This document shows, one piece after another, positions 34,310 to 44,820 of a stretch of DNA of 64,000 nt. How positions within the stretch are numbered: position 1 is the stretch's first letter; every line of letters starts with the position of its first letter. The translations under genes were made by a program, and so were the position numbers. The stretch spans positions 196,001 through 260,000 of the forward strand of contig JAVLUZ010000346.1 in assembly GCA_036768485.1 (NCBI GenBank), in the 5' to 3' direction. The notes beneath the pieces were generated by a model. The model saw only the letters and a program-made list of their open reading frames with translations. It did no database searches and had not been told where the DNA came from. Source of the stretch: Mermis nigrescens. Its lineage: Eukaryota; Nematoda; Enoplea; Mermithida; Mermithidae.

Positions 34310-35053
34310 GTATCCGCGCCCCAAGATTATTTAAAATTTCAATGTTTTTATGCTAATGCTCGAAGTCTTTTGAACAAACTTAGCAACTTACATTTTTTGC
34401 TGAATGAAGAAAGTTTTGATGCTCTATTTTTTTCTGAAACATGGTTTCATATTGATATTTCCGATGGATTATTGTGCCCTGGTAAAAATTATCGCATTTT
34501 CCGCTGTGATCGAAACTGTAAACGTGGTGGGGGTGTAGCTTTATTTCTTAAAACTTCTTTTAATGCTATTCAAATAAATCCTCCACCCGCTTTTAAAGCT
34601 CCCGAAATTCTAATAATTGATATTTTTGATTCTAATAGAAAGATCAGATTTATTTTGGTTTACCGACCCCCTGATTTTGATCTAGCTTATGCTGAAATTT
34701 TATGTAGATGTATTGAATGGGCTTGTTCTGTTCCTTTCCCTTTTGTAATCTTAGGAGATTTTAATTTGCCAAAAATCAATTGGTGGATAAGTTCGGTTCC
34801 TACTGATAATCTAAATACCCTATTTTTCGACACACTTTCGGGCACTGGTTTACATCAATTAATAACAGAAAATACTCATGAAAAAAATATACTAGATCTT
34901 CTCTTTGCATCTGATCAAATTTCTAACGTAAAAGTTGATATTCCTTTTTCTAATAGTGATCATAATTCAATTATATTTGATTGTCTTTTGATGCCAGTCC
35001 GTAATCCTAGATCATCTTTTTTAACTTTCGTAAAGCTGATTTTGATGCGTTAG
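34310..35053 (+). pseudogene. LINE ORF2 N-terminus: AP endonuclease domain
   Basis: Reads from FQCFYANARSLLNKL through the catalytic signatures SETW, RGGGVALF, YRPP, GDFNLP, DLLFAS and SDHNSI, all present and in order. This is an exonuclease-endonuclease-phosphatase fold nickase. It is in the same frame as ORF1, directly after its TAG, and no in-frame ATG precedes the endonuclease. Expression would need stop readthrough or reinitiation. The frame is lost at a run of six T (35017-35022) and stops at 35053. The downstream frame continues sensibly from NFRKADFDAL, so a single base appears to be missing. Confidence 0.85.
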
Positions 35054-36447
35054 GTCTAGCACTGTCTCAGATTTCTTGGCCTGATCTTTTTGATACCTGT
35101 TCTAATGTAAATGATATGTATAATTTGTTTGTTGGAGTGCTTCACTCTTTAATTTATGCATTTGTTCCATTAACTCACCCCAAGCCCATGAAACGTAAAT
35201 ATCCTAAACTAATTAAAAGAATGTTAACTAAAAAACGTATGCTTTGGAAGAAACATAAACTTTATCACTCCACCGATACAAAAATCAAATATAAATCTTT
35301 TTGTAGAAAATTGGATTTTGAAATTAAAAATTTCTCTGCTTCTGAAGAAATTAATCTTCTTTCTGACAAAAGTTTAAAATCATTTTATAAATTTGTCAAT
35401 AATCGGTTGAATAATCATCGCTCTTTTCCACCTCTTTTTCATGACCACAAAATCGTTTCTGATCCTTTAGAAAAGGTAAATTTGTTTAATAACTACTTTT
35501 CTTCTGTTTTTTCTGTTGATAATAATCATCTTCCTTTTTTAGATTCGATGACTGGTTTTGCTTTGCAAACCATTCATTTTGACGCTTGGAACGTGCAACT
35601 GGTTTTAAATCAAATAAAAGGTTCTTTTTCTATAGGTCCCGATGGACTCTGTCATTTTTTCTTGAAAAAACTTTCAACTTATCTTGCTGAGCCTTTAGCT
35701 AGTATCTTTAATGTTTCTTTTTTGACTAGCACTATTCCCAATTTATGGAAATTGGCGAATGTAACCCCAGTCTTTAAAAAAGGTGACGCGGCTTTAGTGA
35801 GTAATTACAGGCCGATTTCTATTTGCTGCTCATCAAGTAAAATCATGGAAAATTTGATTAATTTAAAAATTGTCGATTTTCTCACTACAAACAGACTCTT
35901 ATCTTCTTCTCAGTTTGGTTTTCAAAAATCAAAGTCTTGTGAATTACAACTACTTAAATGTAAACACAGTTGGACGGTATCTTTGAGTAATAGGATTCCT
36001 GTCGATGTAGCTTACATCGACTTTTCTAAAGCTTTCGATAAAATCCCGTTATCTAAGCTTTTATATAAGCTCTCAAAATATGGGATAAAAGGTCTACTTT
36101 TTAATTGGCTTGATTCCTTTTTACATGGTCGGTCTCAGCGTGTTTGTATTGACAGAGTTTTTTCTGATTTCATGCCTGTTGGCAGTGGTGTCCCCCAAGG
36201 TAGTTGTATTAGTCCTACTTTATTCTTAATTTATGTTAATGACCTATGTAATTTGATTAAATATAGTAAAATTTACCTCTTTGCCGATGATGTCAAAATC
36301 TTTGGTCCATCTTCTGATTATCATTTAATACAAAAAGATCTGGACAATATTTATATTTGGTCTATAAATTGGCAACTTCCTGTTGCTTCGGAAAAATGTG
36401 CAGTTTTACATCTTGGTAAAAATAATCCAAAAAGCTTTATTCTTTGA
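35023..36447 (+). pseudogene. LINE ORF2 middle: reverse transcriptase domain
   Basis: Continues ORF2 in the next frame. Linker residues lead to RT motifs: GPDGL, WKLANVTPVFKKGD, NYRPISI, SQFGFQKSKSC, AYIDFSKAFDKIP, GVPQGSCISPTLF and the catalytic FADDVK (first Asp pair intact; Tyr replaced by Phe, common in this group). The frame breaks again at a run of five A near 36429-36433 and stops at 36447. Catalytic residues are intact, so decay is recent or the breaks are assembly errors. Confidence 0.87.
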
Positions 36448-37094
36448 ATAATATAAATATTCCAAATGATATTTGTTCCGTTCGTGATCTGGGTGTTTAT
36501 TTTTCCCACAATCTCAATTGTAAGGAACATTTAAATCACATAATTAAAAAAGCTGTTTCTCGTTGTTTTCTAATACACAAAGCTTTTCTTTCTTGTGATA
36601 AAGAAATTTTAGTTAGGGCTTATACTACTTATGTAAGACCTATGCTTGAGTATGCTGTTTCTGTATGGAATCCATATTATGCAAATGATATAAATCGTCT
36701 TGAAAATGTTCAGCGTAAATTTACTAAACGTCTTTTTGGTTTTAATAGCAATTTATCCTATCTTGAACGCCTAAAGCTTCTTAACCTGCCTTCTTTAGAA
36801 CTTCGCCGTCTTCACATATGTCTATGTCTCATGTATCAAATTATTAATGGTTTATCTTGTATTGATGCTAATGAATTCTTCATTTTTAGTCAAGGCACTA
36901 CCCGATCAGTTAACAGTCGTAAAGTTACACTACCAGTTGTCCGTTCCAATGCTCACCTCAACGATTTTTCGCAAAGATACCGAAAAATCTGGAACTCCTT
37001 ACCTGATCAAATTGTCTCTTCACCCAAAATCGGTTTGTTCAAAAAAGAGCTCCTAAACATTGATTTTACAAATTTATTGTTGGGGCATACCTAG
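36430..37094 (+). pseudogene. LINE ORF2 C-terminal domain
   Basis: Third frame of ORF2: SVRDLGVYFSHNLNCKEH, the LVRAYTTYVRPMLEYAVSVW thumb motif, LENVQRKFTKRLFG, and the terminal RYRKIWNSLPDQIV...F element typical of CR1/Jockey-like ORF2. It ends TAG at 37094. A 3' UTR of about 100 bp and the (TTC)7 tail follow. Confidence 0.87.
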
Positions 37095-37219
37095 TTGTAT
37101 CACTTTCGTGATCTGTGTATGTCCTCTTGTTCAGTCGCTATTTTATCATGTATTTGTGTTTTATCAATTTTCGTGTATTTTTCTGACAATAAACACTTTC
37201 TTCTTCTTCTTCTTCTTCT

Positions 37220-38010
37220 GAAGCTGACCCCGGTTCTGTCGGGGGTCTCTCCGCCCTGGGGGTGGTCCAAAGTGCTAGGAGCGGGGTTCCCCGAGTAGGG
37301 CCTATCAGGTTGAACACCCCAATCTTGTTTCCAGTCAATTTTCTCCAACTGAAGAGGGGTTTAGGGGCTCGGAAACAGGGTATCCCATTATTCATATATG
37401 TAGCTGACCCCGGCTCCGTCGGTGGGTTCTCCGCCCTGGGAGTAGTCCAAAGTGCCGGAACCAGGGTTCCTTAAGTAGGGCCCATCAGGTTCAAAACCCT
37501 CAACCCCGTTTTCGGCAAAATCTACTCATAGAATGTGGATTTAGGGACCAGGAGCCGTAGTAGCACATTATTCATATATGTAACTGACCCCGGTTCATTC
37601 GGGGGTTTCTCTGCCCTAGGAGTGGTCCAAAGTGGCGGAACCGGGTATCCAGCAAGTAGGACCCATTAAGGTCAACACCTCCAACCCCGTTCCCAGGCAA
37701 AATTTTACCCATGTACATATATGAATAAATGGGGTACCCCGTTTTCGAGCCCCTAAACCCCCTTGATTGGGAGAAATTTTGCCAGGAAACAGGGTCAAGG
37801 GTGTTCACATTAATGGGTTCTACTTGGTGAACCCCGGCTATATGCACTTTGGACTGACCCCAGAGCGAAGAAAACCCCGACGGAACAGGGTTCAGCTTCA
37901 CATTTGAATTATGTGGTACCCCATTTCCGAGCCCCTAAACTCTCCTTCAGTAGATGAAAAATTTTCGGAAAAGGGGTTGGGGGTGTTGATGACCCTGATG
38001 GGCTCTACTT
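37220..38010 (+). repeat. 180-bp satellite array, right block with inversion
   Basis: Direct units start at 37220, 37401 and 37581 (180/181 bp). Near 37711 the orientation flips. From there to about 38010 the reverse complement appears (GGGGTACCCCGTTTTCGAGC, then GGTTCAGCTTCACATTTG), making a head-to-head junction. Confidence 0.9.
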
Positions 38011-38134
38011 GCAAAACTTTCCTCGAGGAAGCAAATCTGCCAGACCATCTCAAATAAAAGTGTCTTCTAAAACCATCTACTACAGGTTAAAATGCGAGCA
38101 AAACGCCAGCTTCCTATATCAATAAACATTGAAC

Positions 38135-38360
38135 TTGACTGCATATAATATCACATTGTGTGCTATATTACCTGCAGTCTAGGTCGCTGGTCTTTGACTG
38201 CATATAATTTTACATTGTGTGCTATATTGCCTGCAGTCTAGGCCGCTGGTTTTTGACTGCATACAATTTCACGTTGTGTGCTATATTACCTGCAGTCTAG
38301 GCCACTGGTTTTTGACTGCATATAATTTTACATTGTGTGCTATATTACCTGCAGTTGACT
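38135..38360 (+). repeat. 59-bp tandem repeat, about 3.8 copies
   Basis: TTGACTGCATATAATTTTAC starts at 38135, 38194, 38253 and 38312, exactly 59 bp apart. Each unit ends CTGCAGTCTAGGCCGCTGG. The copies are very similar, so the amplification is recent. Confidence 0.95.
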
Positions 38361-38379
38361 GCAAATAATTACTGCCTTG

Positions 38380-38453
38380 AAATAAGTCTTAGTAATGGGA
38401 TGCAACTCGCGTTGCTCGCTCCGCTCATCGCATCCCATTACTCAGGCTTATTT
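38380..38453. repeat. Foldback: 24-bp arms, 26-bp loop
   Basis: AAATAAGTCTTAGTAATGGG continued by ATGC (38380-38403) pairs with 38430-38453 with two or three mismatches. The loop is the GC-skewed AACTCGCGTTGCTCGCTCCG stretch. Confidence 0.8.
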
Positions 38454-38559
38454 TAAACGCTGGCACCAACATTTTGGTTAGTCAATGATACTAAGCCTAA
38501 GCCTAATCAGCTGGTAAACCAGGAAAACATTACAAATATCTTGCAATCTTTTACGAAAT

Positions 38560-38650
38560 TAACCAGCATTAGTCGATTGGTTATGGTTCTGGACTTTAGA
38601 GCAAGAAGTCAATGTTTCAAATCCGACTGCCAGCAACTTTCTCTCATTTC
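38560..38650 (+). repeat. tRNA-like fragment
   Basis: TAGTCGATTGGTTATGG looks like an A box and TGTTTCAAATCCGACTG like a B box, about 48 bp apart. Stems do not form a clean cloverleaf, so it is a tRNA-derived repeat or pseudogene. Confidence 0.45.
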
Positions 38651-38699
38651 CTCAGATGCTACCGACTGCACACATACACCCTTATAATATGATTATGTT

Positions 38700-39950
38700 A
38701 ATACATCTGTGAACCAGGTACACGAATGCCGGGTTTTTGTGAACCGAAATTTCGAGATGTGGAAAAAATTTTGAGCTTGGTTTACATTGTGAAAATTTTT
38801 ATAATGCAAAACTGCATTTTTAAAGGGTACAATTCCTAAATTTTCCGGCGCTTCAAGCTGGATTGATTCAATCTTACACTTGTTATTGATGTTTAGGCCG
38901 TACCATGCTGATTGCAGCACTTTTATCAACAACTTGTTCTAGAAGATTACTAGGATTCAAAATCCTCATCTTCTGCACGGATTTTCGGACAATTTTTGGA
39001 ATGCGAAAATCTGATCAATGCCCTTTTATCGACAGCTTGTTCTATAACTTTGATATGATTGAAATTTCTTATCTTCTGCACCGATTTTCGGACTTTTTCT
39101 GTAATACGAAAATGCTGTTTAGAGACGAAATTTTTAAAATTTATTGGCGCTTTGCACCGGATTAATTTGAATTTAACTATTCACTTTTGATGTTTAGGCC
39201 GCATCGCGCCAATTGCAGCAATTTTATTGCAAAGATGCGTTTTAGAGAAGTACAATTTCTAAATTTTCTGGCGCTTACGTGCCAATTCAATAAATTATTG
39301 AGTTTTCATTCCTCGACGATTTTTCAGAAATCGGCTAAAGTGCACTAGGCTTGAAAATATATTTTTAGGAGATATAATATTACTGATCGTTAAATTCATT
39401 GCATTACACTGAGTTTACAATAACAAAGCGTTTAGAAACTCGTTTTTGGTCTTGGCATTTTATGTAGGATGGACTTTCTGCAAAAAACATTGATTTTTCA
39501 ACATGAGTGCTCAATTTTTAATGTTTTTTCAACTCCTACCCCCAGAATCTGGACCAAAATTTGAAATGTGGAAAAAAATTTAGGGTATGGTTCGCATTGC
39601 GAACCAAATCGTTAGGAACAAAAATGGATGCTTGTGACCGCCTTTTGTGTGTGCTTGTTTGTACACTTTCTTTACAACGGTTGAAGTTTTGATTTTGTTT
39701 ACCCCAACGTTTTTTCACATTTAGGGATTTTTTTAACCATAATTTCGAGATGTGGAAACAAAAATTTGTGCTTGGTTTACTTCACATTGTGGAAAAACTG
39801 TTGTAATGCAGAAGCGCGTCCTGGAAAGGTAAAAATCCAAAATTTTCCGGCGTTTCGCGCAAGCCGGATTAATTTAATTTTATATATTTGTTATTGATTC
39901 TGAAGCAGCACTGCGCCGATCGCAGCACTTTTATCGACAACTTGCTCCAG
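38700..39950. repeat. Degenerate repeat with GGCGCTT palindromes
   Basis: Three degenerate units of roughly 250-300 bp. Each has AATTTTCYGGCGCTT...GCC, TTTTATCRACAACTTGTTC and TTTCGGACAATTTTTGGAATG. Reading frames across them are unit artefacts. Confidence 0.55.
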
Positions 39951-40700
39951 AACGGGAAAGGCAAAATCCGGCGATGGAGTGCTCCAGAACGGGAAAGGCA
40001 AAATCCGGCAATGGAGTAAGGGTAAAAGCCGGAAATTGGAAATGGAAATGGAAAATGTAAAATTGGGTAAAAGCCGAAAAATGGAAAATGAAAAAAATGG
40101 GTAGATGCCGGAAAATGGAAATGAAAAATTTCCCATTTTCGAATCTTTTTCACTAAAAATGGCTCTTTTATGGAACATTAAGTTAAAATCGTGGATATTT
40201 TGATGTCTTTAGTTGAAATTTTGTATCCATGGTCAAGATGGAAAATCATTGGAAAATGAAAATGGCTGAAATCCGAAAATGGCAATGGAAAATAGAAAAT
40301 TTTCCATTTAAGACTTTTTTAACTGAAAATTGTTCTTTTATGAAAGATTAAGCTAAAATCGTGAATATTTTGAAATCTAGTTGAAATTTCGCATTCATGG
40401 TCAAGATGGAAAATCGCGGAAAATGAAAAATTTTCTTTTTTACGGCGATTTTCCACCTCGTCCATGGATATAAAATTTCAACAAAAGACATTAAAATGTT
40501 CACGATTCTAGCCTAATCTTTCATGAAAGAAGCATTTTCAGTCAGAAAATTCGGAAATGGAAAAATTTTCCATTTTCCGGATTTTACCAGTTTTTCCACT
40601 TTCCGGGTTTAACCCATTTTCTATTTTTCCATTTTTTCGTTTCCAGATTTTATCCATTTTGCATTTTCCATTTCTATTGCCTGATTTTATCCACGCTCTT
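39950..40700. repeat. Large imperfect foldback of GGAAAATGGAAA-type arms
   Basis: Purine-rich GGAAATGGAAAATG/AAAATCCGGAAA sequence (39950-40140) is answered by its complement CCATTTTCCGGATTTTACC (40545-40700). Between them, a segment of about 110 bp (AAAATCGTGAATATTTTGA, CATGGTCAAGATGGAAAATC) appears twice direct (40150-40260, 40310-40420) and once inverted (40440-40540). Confidence 0.7.
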
Positions 40701-41480
40701 TTATACTGGTGAAATTTTAAAATTTTTTGGCGCGTCGCGCCATTTTCATAATTTATTGAGTCTTAATTCTTCAATGAAACTCCACAAATCAGATAAAGTG
40801 CTTTATTGAAGGTATAGAAATTCAGTTTTAGGAAAGAGAACGTATTCCTCATCGTTATATTCATTGCAATACACTAAATTTACAATAAAAAATGATCAAA
40901 AAACTCATTTTGGGTATGTAGGATGGACATTCCGAATCGCTAGGGAAAAACGGTGGTTTACCCTCACCCATTCTTATTCTATATTTGTATGTCAAGTTCT
41001 TTTATATTTTTTCTTGTTCTTGGACGTTTGATTTTCGCGCTGAAATTTTTTTAAGTCGCTTGATAATGATTGAACAGTTCTTCCACAGAATAATACTCAA
41101 CTATTTATGACCTCATCAACAATGACGATGATAGTAATAATCGCAATAGTCCATTTCTCATAAAGTGATTGCCGCCAATATCGGCACTTCTACACTTTAA
41201 CCCCGTCGAGTTTTTAGTTTTTTTAGAAAAATTTAAAATATCCGTAGGATGTCTTTTTTGAGTTCAGAACGTCCGTTTGATCATTATTTTGAGTATCTGT
41301 AAGTGACTTTTCTGGGTCAGAACTTTGAATTTTTCACGCCCGGTCAAAATTTTTCCAAATTCTATTTTCAATTTCAAAGGTTTTTCAACATTAGGATCAA
41401 AAACTGGGTTCTTTTACCAATGTCCTAGGCTTTGGCTTAGTTTATGTGCATTCACATTAGTGCTAGCGCATTGGCTAAGC
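40701..41480. other. No gene; repeat debris
   Basis: TTTGGCGCGTCGCGCCATTTT at about 40726 (palindrome) and AT-rich filler. No coding signal. Confidence 0.45.
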
Positions 41481-41496
41481 CTGTGATAAATGGGGC

Positions 41497-41981
41497 CATA
41501 AGTGCGCAAGGTCGAACTCTCAGGGGGAACAAAAAATCGGTAGATAGCTATGTGCTTCGTAAAAACGGTTTTATAGCAAAAAGAATGGTATCGCTTTGAA
41601 ACAATCGGTTTTGAGCATTTTTAGCAAATAAATAGCCTTTTTGAACTCACTAACATAGCTATATAGCCTTTTTGGACTCACAAACAGCTGTATAGCCTTT
41701 TGGACTAAAAAAGCTATTTAGTTCTTTTGGAAAATAGCTAAATATCCCTTTAAAACTCAGAAAAGACGAGACTATATAGCATTTCTGAGCTCAAAAAAAC
41801 TATGTAGATAGTTTTCTGAGCCCAGATAGGCTAAATAGCTAATTTTCTGAGCACAAAAAAGACTATATAGCAATGGTTTTTCGGCCAAAATCGCTGCATA
41901 GTTATCGGTTTTTTGGCCAAAATCGCTGCATAGCTATCACTGAGTAATACCCCCTTCCCCTCACCCCCATGCTCTTGTGTG
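41497..41981 (+). mobile_element. Non-autonomous hAT element, perfect 8-bp duplication
   Basis: Starts CATAAGTGCGCAAGG; reverse-complemented right end CACACAAGAGCATGG. AATGGGGC lies at 41489-41496 and 41982-41989. The interior (41570-41940) is an irregular minisatellite of GACTATATAGC-like units. Confidence 0.9.
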
Positions 41982-42355
41982 AATGGGGCTAATATTGCGG
42001 AGCGAGCGAAGAGAAAGGAGCAATTTTAGTCTCATTTATGCCTTAGGCTCTGCCAGTGTTTGCACCAATCTGAATGCGCAAGCAATCTCATTAAGCTGCC
42101 TAACCTTATTCATACAAAATGTCCTAAATTCCACAAATTCTTACGTGTGCGGTTCATTTATAAGGTTGCTTACGTGGCAAAAATAAATGATTCACTCATA
42201 ACATGGTTACATGGGGTGATTGTGGTAGAAAAACCCCAACATCGTGTGTTTTCCTATGCACGATCATGCATTAAACTACGAACACTTTTAGCGCCAGGTT
42301 GCTAAAAACCCGTGCATAATTGATTCGCTAAATTTTGGAGCTTACCTGCCAAACG

Positions 42356-42517
42356 ATGGCCCGTACTAAAAATACGACGAAAAAAACAAATCGGTTGACG
42401 AATAACCGCTATGGTTCTTCGAAGCAAATTACAACAGCTCAGCAAGAGTCGAAGGAACGACTTTGTGAGCTGGAAATCAGCCCGTTGATCGGGGCGAAGG
42501 AGAAGCGACATCGCTAA
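42356..42517 (+). CDS. Small unrecognised ORF starting MARTK
   Basis: 53 residues from ATG 42356 (AACGATGG): MARTKNTTKKTNRLTNN, then a Gln/Lys/Glu-rich stretch ending GAKEKRHR and a stop at 42515-42517. Base composition is less AT-rich than the surroundings. The first ten residues recall the histone H3 tail (MARTKQTARK), but no histone fold follows. A possible acceptor (TTTCGACTCACAG, ending 42553) precedes a second open stretch. It may be a small two-exon gene or a chance ORF. Confidence 0.3.
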   Translation: MARTKNTTKKTNRLTNNRYGSSKQITTAQQESKERLCELEISPLIGAKEKRHR

Positions 42518-42553
42518 TTTTTGACCTCTTCTGACCTCAGTTTCGACTCACAG

Positions 42554-42709
42554 GTGCCATCAATAAAGCAAAATCGTGGCATGGCCGGGCCCGTGTATCA
42601 AAACGCGTTCGTCAAATTGACCGGAATGGTCGGACCAGCTGAGAATTATCGTAATATTTGCGACAGTACGCCATTGATGCCGCAGCAAGAAGTGCGTTCT
42701 TGTACCTAA
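42554..42709 (+). CDS. Second open segment of the 42.4-kb locus
   Basis: After the acceptor at 42553 the frame reads PSIKQNRGMAGPVYQNAFVK, then LTGMVGPAENYRNIC and PLMPQQEVRSCT, stop at 42707. It is proline/glycine-containing with balanced composition and looks coding, but I recognise no domain. A donor in the first ORF that joins the phases is not certain (GTGAGC near 42460 would give another frame). Confidence 0.3.
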   Translation: MPSIKQNRGMAGPVYQNAFVKLTGMVGPAENYRNICDSTPLMPQQEVRSCT

Positions 42710-42930
42710 ATGTTATAAGCATGCATTTCCATAGCTTTATATGTAATAGGGGTGCGAGGATCACCTATCCAGAGTCGTTCGTCCTTCCTACCCCAAAGTA
42801 TGAAAATTTTGACCTCTGCGTTTTTGGTTGTTTTCAAGTGTTTTTGTCCCCTCTGGCCATAAATTGGAGGTCATTGGCCCCTCTTTTTCTGCTAAAAATA
42901 GTTGGAATCATGAATGCAGAGCATGGAATT

Positions 42931-43135
42931 CATACATGTAACAGCTCAAAAATTGGGTTGGTTGTCCCTGACTATTTTTAAGGGAAAGGGGTGAATGACC
43001 TGATTTTTGGTCAAAAAACGCATAAAAACGGCCGAAAAATTCGATTTTTTCTTCAAATCGGAGGGGATTCAAAAATTTTCTGGCTTTGGAGGATGGCGGG
43101 ACGATTGACTTTGGATGGGGATCCCCAGTGATAGA
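42931..43135 (+). mobile_element. Family F element, right end lost
   Basis: CATACATGTAACAGC at left, then the GGCCGAAAAATTCGATTTTT and TTCTGGCTTTGGAGGATGG blocks. It ends in GGATCCCC without a TTACATGTATG tip. Confidence 0.7.
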
Positions 43136-43401
43136 TCGGGTACTTCGGGCTCTGGCCGGTCAGGGCAGGCCCGGACCTAATTAATAAAGTTTTAAAACTG
43201 AAAAGCTAATATGTCCGAATGATACCATCACGTTAGCAATCTTTGTGTCTGAATCTAGATCAAAATAGTACAAATTGTTTGGGGCCTTCCAGTACACATT
43301 TGTTCATCGTCACATCCTCCTAGCTCGATATACTGAGTTCACATTTACTTTTGATTCCATCATTTCTGTCTTTTCATGCCACATTTCACCACGATTTTTT
43401 T

Positions 43402-43765
43402 AAATATTCGACAAAGATTTTTTCCGATGACCTTTCGGGACCGTCTTTGTACTTGTACAAAGATTTGAGGGAAGACAAAAATTGCAAAAAAGGTACAAAA
43501 TTCGCAAAAATTTTCGGCGCTTTGCGCCGAAATGAGTAACTGTGTCATCTTTATAATGGCAGAAATTACATTTCGGAAGAAAAAATGTCAAATTTTTAAG
43601 ACGATTCTTAGTGATTTTTGCTCTCAGAGACCCATAAATTAGCTAAAATACACTACCTACAATCGTTACTGTACCATAATATAGTACCCAAAAATTTGTG
43701 TGTACAAAATGTGCAAAAACCATGGGGACCATCTTTGTACATGTCAAACCGATCTTATACAAAGA
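43402..43765 (+). mobile_element. Family C fragment
   Basis: GACAAAGATTTTTTCCGATG through TTTCGGCGCTTTGCGCCGAA to CATGTCAAACCGATCTTATAC. Roughly half length, with the right terminus lost. Confidence 0.75.
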
Positions 43766-43999
43766 ACAAACACTGCATTTCACTATGAATTAGTGCAGTA
43801 GCAGTCCAGCTAAAAGTGATATTTTATTAAATGTAAATAATGATTAGCATGAATGGTGATCGACCGTTGCAGCATTTTTTGCCAGTTGCGGTGGCACCAG
43901 TGAACGACCGAAGCTGAAAGTTAAGCTTGATTATACTTCATGAGTGAATATGAAGAAAATATTGTGTCATTCATTGCAAAAATTTTTTCAAAAGCGCAA

Positions 44000-44089
44000 T
44001 TAATTCTCTTCATTAACATTGATTTCATTATTAGACATTCCATCTATATCAGCAGCTAATACGTATTGATCATCATCAGATTTTCTATC
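44000..44089 (-). CDS. Candidate 3'-terminal exon, unknown gene (copy 1)
   Basis: On the minus strand a TATATTCAG acceptor (ending 44090) opens a 30-codon frame ending TAA: DRKSDDDQYVLAADID and GMSNNEINVNEEN. It is highly acidic and looks like a C-terminal tail. Upstream exons would lie to the right and are not recognised. An almost identical copy is at 44492-44581, so one may be a duplicate used alternatively. Evidence is splice signal plus composition only. Confidence 0.35.
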   Translation of the reverse strand, partial: DRKSDDDQYVLAADIDGMSNNEINVNEEN

Positions 44090-44491
44090 CTGAATATACA
44101 AAAATATAAGTATTATTAGGAATAAAGCCTTATATTTTTGAGAATTATGAAAACAATTAATGTATAAATTCCTCATTTTCATGGCGATACTTAAATTTGT
44201 AGAATTAAGGTAGACATAAAAGCAAATAGAGATTTCTTCCCGTTATTAGATGCAGAAATTTAAGAAAGTTAACACGTCGACCATGAAGCAATGATTTGAT
44301 TTGATACAAAAGAGAATGGTATACAGCAGTGTTTTTTTCTACTCGGCAAAGATTTTTCCTCACTACACAAGAGATTTTTGGAAGACAGAAATTGCAAAAA
44401 AGGTCTGAAATTCGCAAAATTTTGAGCGCTTCGCGCCGAAATATGAAGAAAAATTGTGTCATTCATTGCAAAAATTTTTTCAAAAGCGCAA

Positions 44492-44581
44492 TTAATTCTC
44501 TTTATTAACATTGATTTCATTATTAGACATTCCATCTATATCAGCAGCTAATATGTATTGATCATCATCAGATTTTCTATC
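44492..44581 (-). CDS. Candidate terminal exon, duplicate (copy 2)
   Basis: Same frame and acceptor as 44000-44089, with two visible amino-acid changes (Val to Ile in QYV/ILAADI, Glu to Lys near the end). The differences keep the frame, acceptor and stop. It is nearer to any upstream exons than copy 1. Confidence 0.33.
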   Translation of the reverse strand, partial: DRKSDDDQYILAADIDGMSNNEINVNKEN

Positions 44582-44820
44582 CTGAATATATAAAAATATA
44601 ATGTATTATTAGGAATAAAGCCTGGATATTTTTGAGAATTATGAAAACAATTAATTTATAAATTCCTCATTTTCATGGCGATACTTAAATTTGTAGAATT
44701 AAGGTAGACATAAAAGCAAATAGAGATTTCTTCCCGTTATTAGATGCAGAAATTTAAGAAAGTTAACACGTCGACCATGAAGCAATGATTTGATTTGATA
44801 CAAAAGAGAATGGTACATAG

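Larger units (their letters stand above)
33312..37219 (+). mobile_element. CR1/L2-like non-LTR retrotransposon, near full length
   Basis: A LINE of about 3.9 kb inserted in the 180-bp satellite. It has a 5' UTR of about 115 bp, ORF1 with a PHD finger, ORF2 with an AP-type endonuclease and reverse transcriptase, a short 3' UTR and a terminal (TTC)7 tract (37199-37219) instead of poly(A). The satellite sequence ATATGT stops at 33311 and GAAGCTGACC resumes at 37220, so the ends can be placed within a base or two and no target duplication longer than that is visible. A PHD-type zinc finger in ORF1 and a microsatellite tail are known for CR1/L2-related clades. The exact clade needs a tree. Confidence 0.93.

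Noticed and set aside
38135..38360. CRISPR-like look of the 59-bp repeats
   Set aside because: The units are contiguous, with no unique spacers, and the genome is eukaryotic.
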